Below are positions 60,813 through 64,000 of a stretch of DNA of 64,000 nucleotides, piece by piece. Both the position numbers and the translations under genes were made by a program. The notes under the pieces are model-generated. The model was not told the DNA's origin and ran no database searches. It was given only the letters and a program-made list of their open reading frames with translations. The stretch comes from Styela clava (Eukaryota; Chordata; Ascidiacea; Stolidobranchia; Styelidae), in contig NC_135250.1 in the NCBI RefSeq assembly GCF_964204865.1, forward strand, positions 6,386,001 through 6,450,000. Direction: 5' to 3'. How positions within the stretch are numbered: the stretch's first letter is position 1; the number at the start of each line of letters is the position of its first letter.

Positions 60813-63800
60813 CTATAGGCCGCGAGCCGAGGCCATTTATCTTTCAGTTTCGTAGCGCACATCAGGTAACTACCTGAAAATGATTTTAAAATGTTCCTTA
60901 GAAATTTAGTAACAAATATTGCCTTGTTCCCACTTCCAAAAGTTGCACGTTTTACAGAAAAGACGCTTTTACTACAATAAATATGTGTTACCATCTGTCC
61001 TATTTTCTCTGCTTTTCCGGTATCATGGGCCAATGAACGCAGACTTATGCACGACGTAACAGTCAAGTTAGTCAGCTGTAGGTGGATCCCCAGTGGTCGG
61101 ATGAATATCAGATGTACTCAACTGCTCGCTTTTGCGTTGAGTAGCCTTTCCATAGTTTTTTTCAGTTACCGGTAATATTAGTCCAGTTATTCTGGTAAGA
61201 TGAATTGCTGGATAATACTGGATGATGTTTACAAATATATTTGTTTATTATATGTAACTATGTTCTATGATTATTATTTTTTCATCATTTATTTATTTTT
61301 ACAAAACTGTTATGAATCCACAACGTGGACCTTTAAAAAAAAAAAAAAAAAGAAAAGTATAGGTAAGATATTAAACACTTGTATATCCTTGCCATAAATA
61401 GCAATTTTAGTTGAGCACTAGCTCATAAGACGTTGTTAAATAGGTACGGTGCGGTAACTCCAAGGAAGGCTAGACCTAGAATAATATGTCACAAACAACG
61501 ATATTTTCTGGCTTGCATGAAATGTTTATGATTAATTTAATGACTCTTCTTGACTATTCAGCAGACTTATATTACTATATAGGCCACAGCATATTTGGAA
61601 ATAGAAATGAATGGCTGTTTCTGTAATGCACGGTTGTGTGAAAGAGAAGAAATTAATCAATTTTACTAATGTCGGTTGGTCTAAATCTAAATTCATTGAG
61701 TCGACAAGAACCTGGGAAGCAATGATAAGTTATGCTGGAGTGGAAAGAAAGGTAGCATTGGAAATGATTGAGAGGTGAGAAATGAAGTTGTAGACAAACA
61801 GTTGATGTTTCAAAATATACCGTAGTCTATAGTCCATACTCATACTGTCAAAGGACATTTCAGACTGTGATATATCAAAATCTAGTGTAGATATAGTCTA
61901 GTAATGGTATGCAAACACTGCTGGACTGTAGAACATGCAATGAGCATATATACGCTCATTTAGTACATCAGATAAAATGCATTATGTATTCAAGGTATTA
62001 GTTAGTATTTAGGGGTATTTTTAAAATCATGCTGCTCCAAATATTATTTTCTTCCTTATTTTAGATACTGTACTACAAAAGAAAACGGCAATGTTCCACC
62101 AATCCGACCTAACGCAGGCTCTGATCCCTGCTGCTATCAGTGCTATAAAATGGATTAAACAAGAAGTCTTGAAGCTTAAAGGTATATGAGAATCATAATA
62201 GTTGCAAACAGCTTAGATGGGCTATTCATATTGAAATACTTTAGCACTTTTCTGCAATTGGAATTGCCCATCAAATTCATGTTGGAGACTTCATTGAGAT
62301 TTTCAATTCATTTTTTTCCCTCGACTATGAAGATCTTTTGAGGTTAACGAGGTATTAATAAATAAAGCTGAGGAATTTGAAGAGGATATGAAGAATGTAA
62401 ATGATACCAGGGCACGTCTATTTAACACTGTCAAACATAAGGATTATACTCTCCACCCAACAATGATTCACTGAAGAAGCATGTGGCCCTCAAATCAGTT
62501 CTTGAGTTGGCAAACTGCAAAGAAAAATAGTCAAAATAATTTATGAAAGTGTGCCAAAATCAACTTAAATTGCACAGATTTTTGTTTTTGTATTGACTGC
62601 AGAAATCACAGTACACCTATAGAGGAAAAGTCGATTTTTGAGATAGTGGATTTCGAAAACAATTCAGAAGAAAGTGAATTAGATATTACAGTTGATTTAA
62701 TAAGTATCATACATTTGTTTTTTTTTTCGGACATTTGTTAGTGTCGTAGTCCTGTTTCTAGAAATATTATTGCCTTTGTTCAAATACATAACCACATAAA
62801 CTAAAAAAAGATTAATTGTAAATTGTAATATTTCTGTTCACTATGTTATGTACATATTGTACATTCATTTAATTTTCTTGACTTTTGCGGTAAATTTCTA
62901 AGTGAGAAATAACTGATTTATTTGTGTTTTCGTGCTCACGATGTTAATTTGTGACTTCATTGCTTAAAAATAAATACGTTTGATACTTGATAGCTTCTAT
63001 AAAATGGATGTAGCTTTTTATGCTGTTCTTGTTGTAAACTGCTTGTGGTTATTACATAAAATTTATTCTCAAATGTGAATCAGCGTTGTTGGTGTCGCTG
63101 CTTTCGAGGTCACTCCCGACTCCTGTCACACAATTAAAGTATTTTTTGTTGTTGGTTACATGTATGCCATATTTTTCGTAATCTACCTAATAAATTATGA
63201 TTGACTGAGGAAGTCCGATTTTGGTCAGGCAAAACATTACAGGAATACATTTGTGTTAGTGTGCTGTAGGGCTCTCGAATTGTATAGTTCTTATGTATGC
63301 GTTGTAAACTTATGGTTATTGAATTTCCGGGAACCTCTTATATTCAATTTCGCACCAGGATTGTGGAACAAGCTGTAATGCGTTCATTATGTTCGTTTTC
63401 ACACAAAACTGAAGAATTTATTTAGTTACCAGATGTGCGCTACGAAACTCATTTTCTGGGCGTTTTCATGGTTTCGTCTCGCGGCCCATATCCGTGGTAA
63501 GGATCTACAAGTGTTTAATAATTTACTTATACATTTTTCAACAACGTCTTAGCATAACTTAACTAATAATAACTAAACAGGGCTATGGAAAGCCTGCCCA
63601 ACTCAGCGCAAGGTCGAGCAGAAATAACTAATATTCATCCGCTCGCTAACAGCTGGTTTAATTCAATTGTTACGTCATGCAGAAGTCATTGTTCAGTGCC
63701 GAAAATGTAGAGAATATAGGACAGATCGTAGCGCATATTTCTTGTAGTAAAAGCGTCTTTTCCGTAAAACGTGCAACTTTTGGAAGTGGGAACAAGGCAA

Positions 63801-63917
63801 TATTTGTTACTAAATTTTTAGGGAACATTTTAAAATCATTTTCAGGTAGTTACCTGATGTGCGCTACGAAACTCACTTTCTAGGCGTTTTTCAGGGCCTC
63901 GGCTCGCGGTCTACTAG
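60813..63917. mobile_element. DNA transposon with about 340-bp terminal inverted repeats
   Basis: The left TIR (60813 to about 61160) and right TIR (about 63585-63917) are inverted copies over their whole length. The outer tips are CTATAGGCCGCGAGCCGAGG and the near-inverse CCTCGGCTCGCGGTCTACTAG. Inside the TIRs, GTTACCTGATGTGCGCTACG, GCAACTTTTGGAAGTGGGAA and ACATTTTAAAATCATTTTCA are shared exactly. An extra terminus-like piece lies at about 63420-63495 (GATGTGCGCTACGAAACTCA, TCTCGCGGCCC), so the right end is compound. The span of about 3.1 kb encloses several exon-like coding pieces (61611-62704). No DDE or reverse transcriptase motif was found and no target duplication was resolved. Confidence 0.72.
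61611..62704 (+). CDS. Exon-like coding pieces inside the long-TIR transposon
   Basis: Piece 1 (61611-61774) starts MAVSVMHGCVKEKKLINF, contains a Trp-rich W-x10-W stretch (GWSKSKFIESTRTWEAM) and ends at a GTGAG donor. Piece 2 starts at 62065 after a TTTTAG acceptor. In the phase-matched frame it encodes a Cys-rich end (GSDPCCYQCYKMD) and stops at 62158; in another frame it is open to a GTATATG donor at about 62181 and encodes a helical stretch (LTQALIPAAISAIKWIKQEV). Piece 3 (about 62341-62474) encodes INKAEEFEEDMKNVNDTRAR. Piece 4 (about 62605-62704) encodes EEKSIFEIVDFENNSEESEL. Phases do not link all four, so this is a decayed or alternatively spliced gene. Function unknown; the Cys/Trp pattern of piece 1 could be a small DNA-binding module. 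Confidence 0.38.
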
Positions 63918-64000
63918 TGATATAATCACAACAAAACTACGATAACAAAATAAACGCAAGGTTTTCCCGATGAAGGGGCGCCGCGTGGGACCGTTCCCGA
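63918..64000. other. End of window
   Basis: This short tail beyond the right transposon end contains no feature that could be supported. Confidence 0.3.

Noticed and set aside
60809-61066. 85-codon minus-strand frame similar to the plus-strand frame 63677-63883
   Set aside because: Their similarity comes from the terminal inverted repeats of the transposon, not from two related genes.
1-64000. CRISPR arrays, bacterial operons, ribosome binding sites
   Set aside because: The window is eukaryotic with spliced genes; no regularly spaced direct-repeat array was seen.
1-64000. tRNA or rRNA genes
   Set aside because: No cloverleaf with A and B boxes and no rRNA-like block was recognised by eye; a covariance-model scan was not possible here.

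Overview
The window is eukaryotic, A+T-rich DNA with split genes, GT-AG introns and many small inverted-repeat transposons. The gene content is metazoan and chordate-like: a rhodopsin-family receptor, a C2-domain cytosolic phospholipase A2, a myotubularin of the MTM1/MTMR1/MTMR2 group, ATG5 and an RPRD2-type RNA polymerase II CTD-binding protein. Compact exons, short to moderate introns, two intronless housekeeping genes and dense MITEs suggest an ascidian tunicate. That assignment is inference; no species marker was seen.

Layout. 0.2-1.4 kb: last exon of a class A GPCR (+). 1.8-2.7 kb: an 0.8 kb TIR element. 4.4-5.8 kb: 3' part of an unrecognised gene (-). 5.9-9.3 kb: repeat-rich spacer. 9.36-22.15 kb: a cytosolic phospholipase A2 gene (-) reconstructed here as 19 coding exons (about 741 residues), with MITEs in its introns. 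22.2-27.4 kb: spacer with MITE and LINE-like remnants. 27.46-29.28 kb: intronless MTMR2-like phosphatase (-). 30.4-31.3 kb: intronless ATG5 (-). 31.7-34.4 kb: a large inverted-repeat element. 34.6-34.7 kb: a fold-back element. 34.8-35.6 kb: exons of a helical-repeat (possibly FASTK-like) gene (-) with an apparent frame break. 36.56-46.15 kb: RPRD2-like gene (-), 12 exons with all phases consistent (964 residues). 46.57-47.46 kb: non-autonomous hAT element with an 8-bp target duplication. 47.5-58.6 kb: gene-poor stretch with one unassigned ORF. 58.6-60.2 kb: two-exon gene for a small single-pass membrane protein (+). 60.8-63.9 kb: a transposon of about 3.1 kb with TIRs of about 340 bp enclosing exon-like coding pieces.

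Functional links. MTMR2 (removes 3-phosphate from PI3P and PI(3,5)P2) and ATG5 (autophagy conjugation factor) lie head to tail, both intronless and both tied to autophagic membrane control; shared expression is possible but not shown. RPRD2 acts on transcription and cPLA2 on lipid-mediator release; nothing in the sequence links them. The most unusual material is the repeat fraction: at least three MITE groups, a dispersed GACTCC-rich family, two elements with long inverted repeats, and an apparent excess of the CRE palindrome TGACGTCA.
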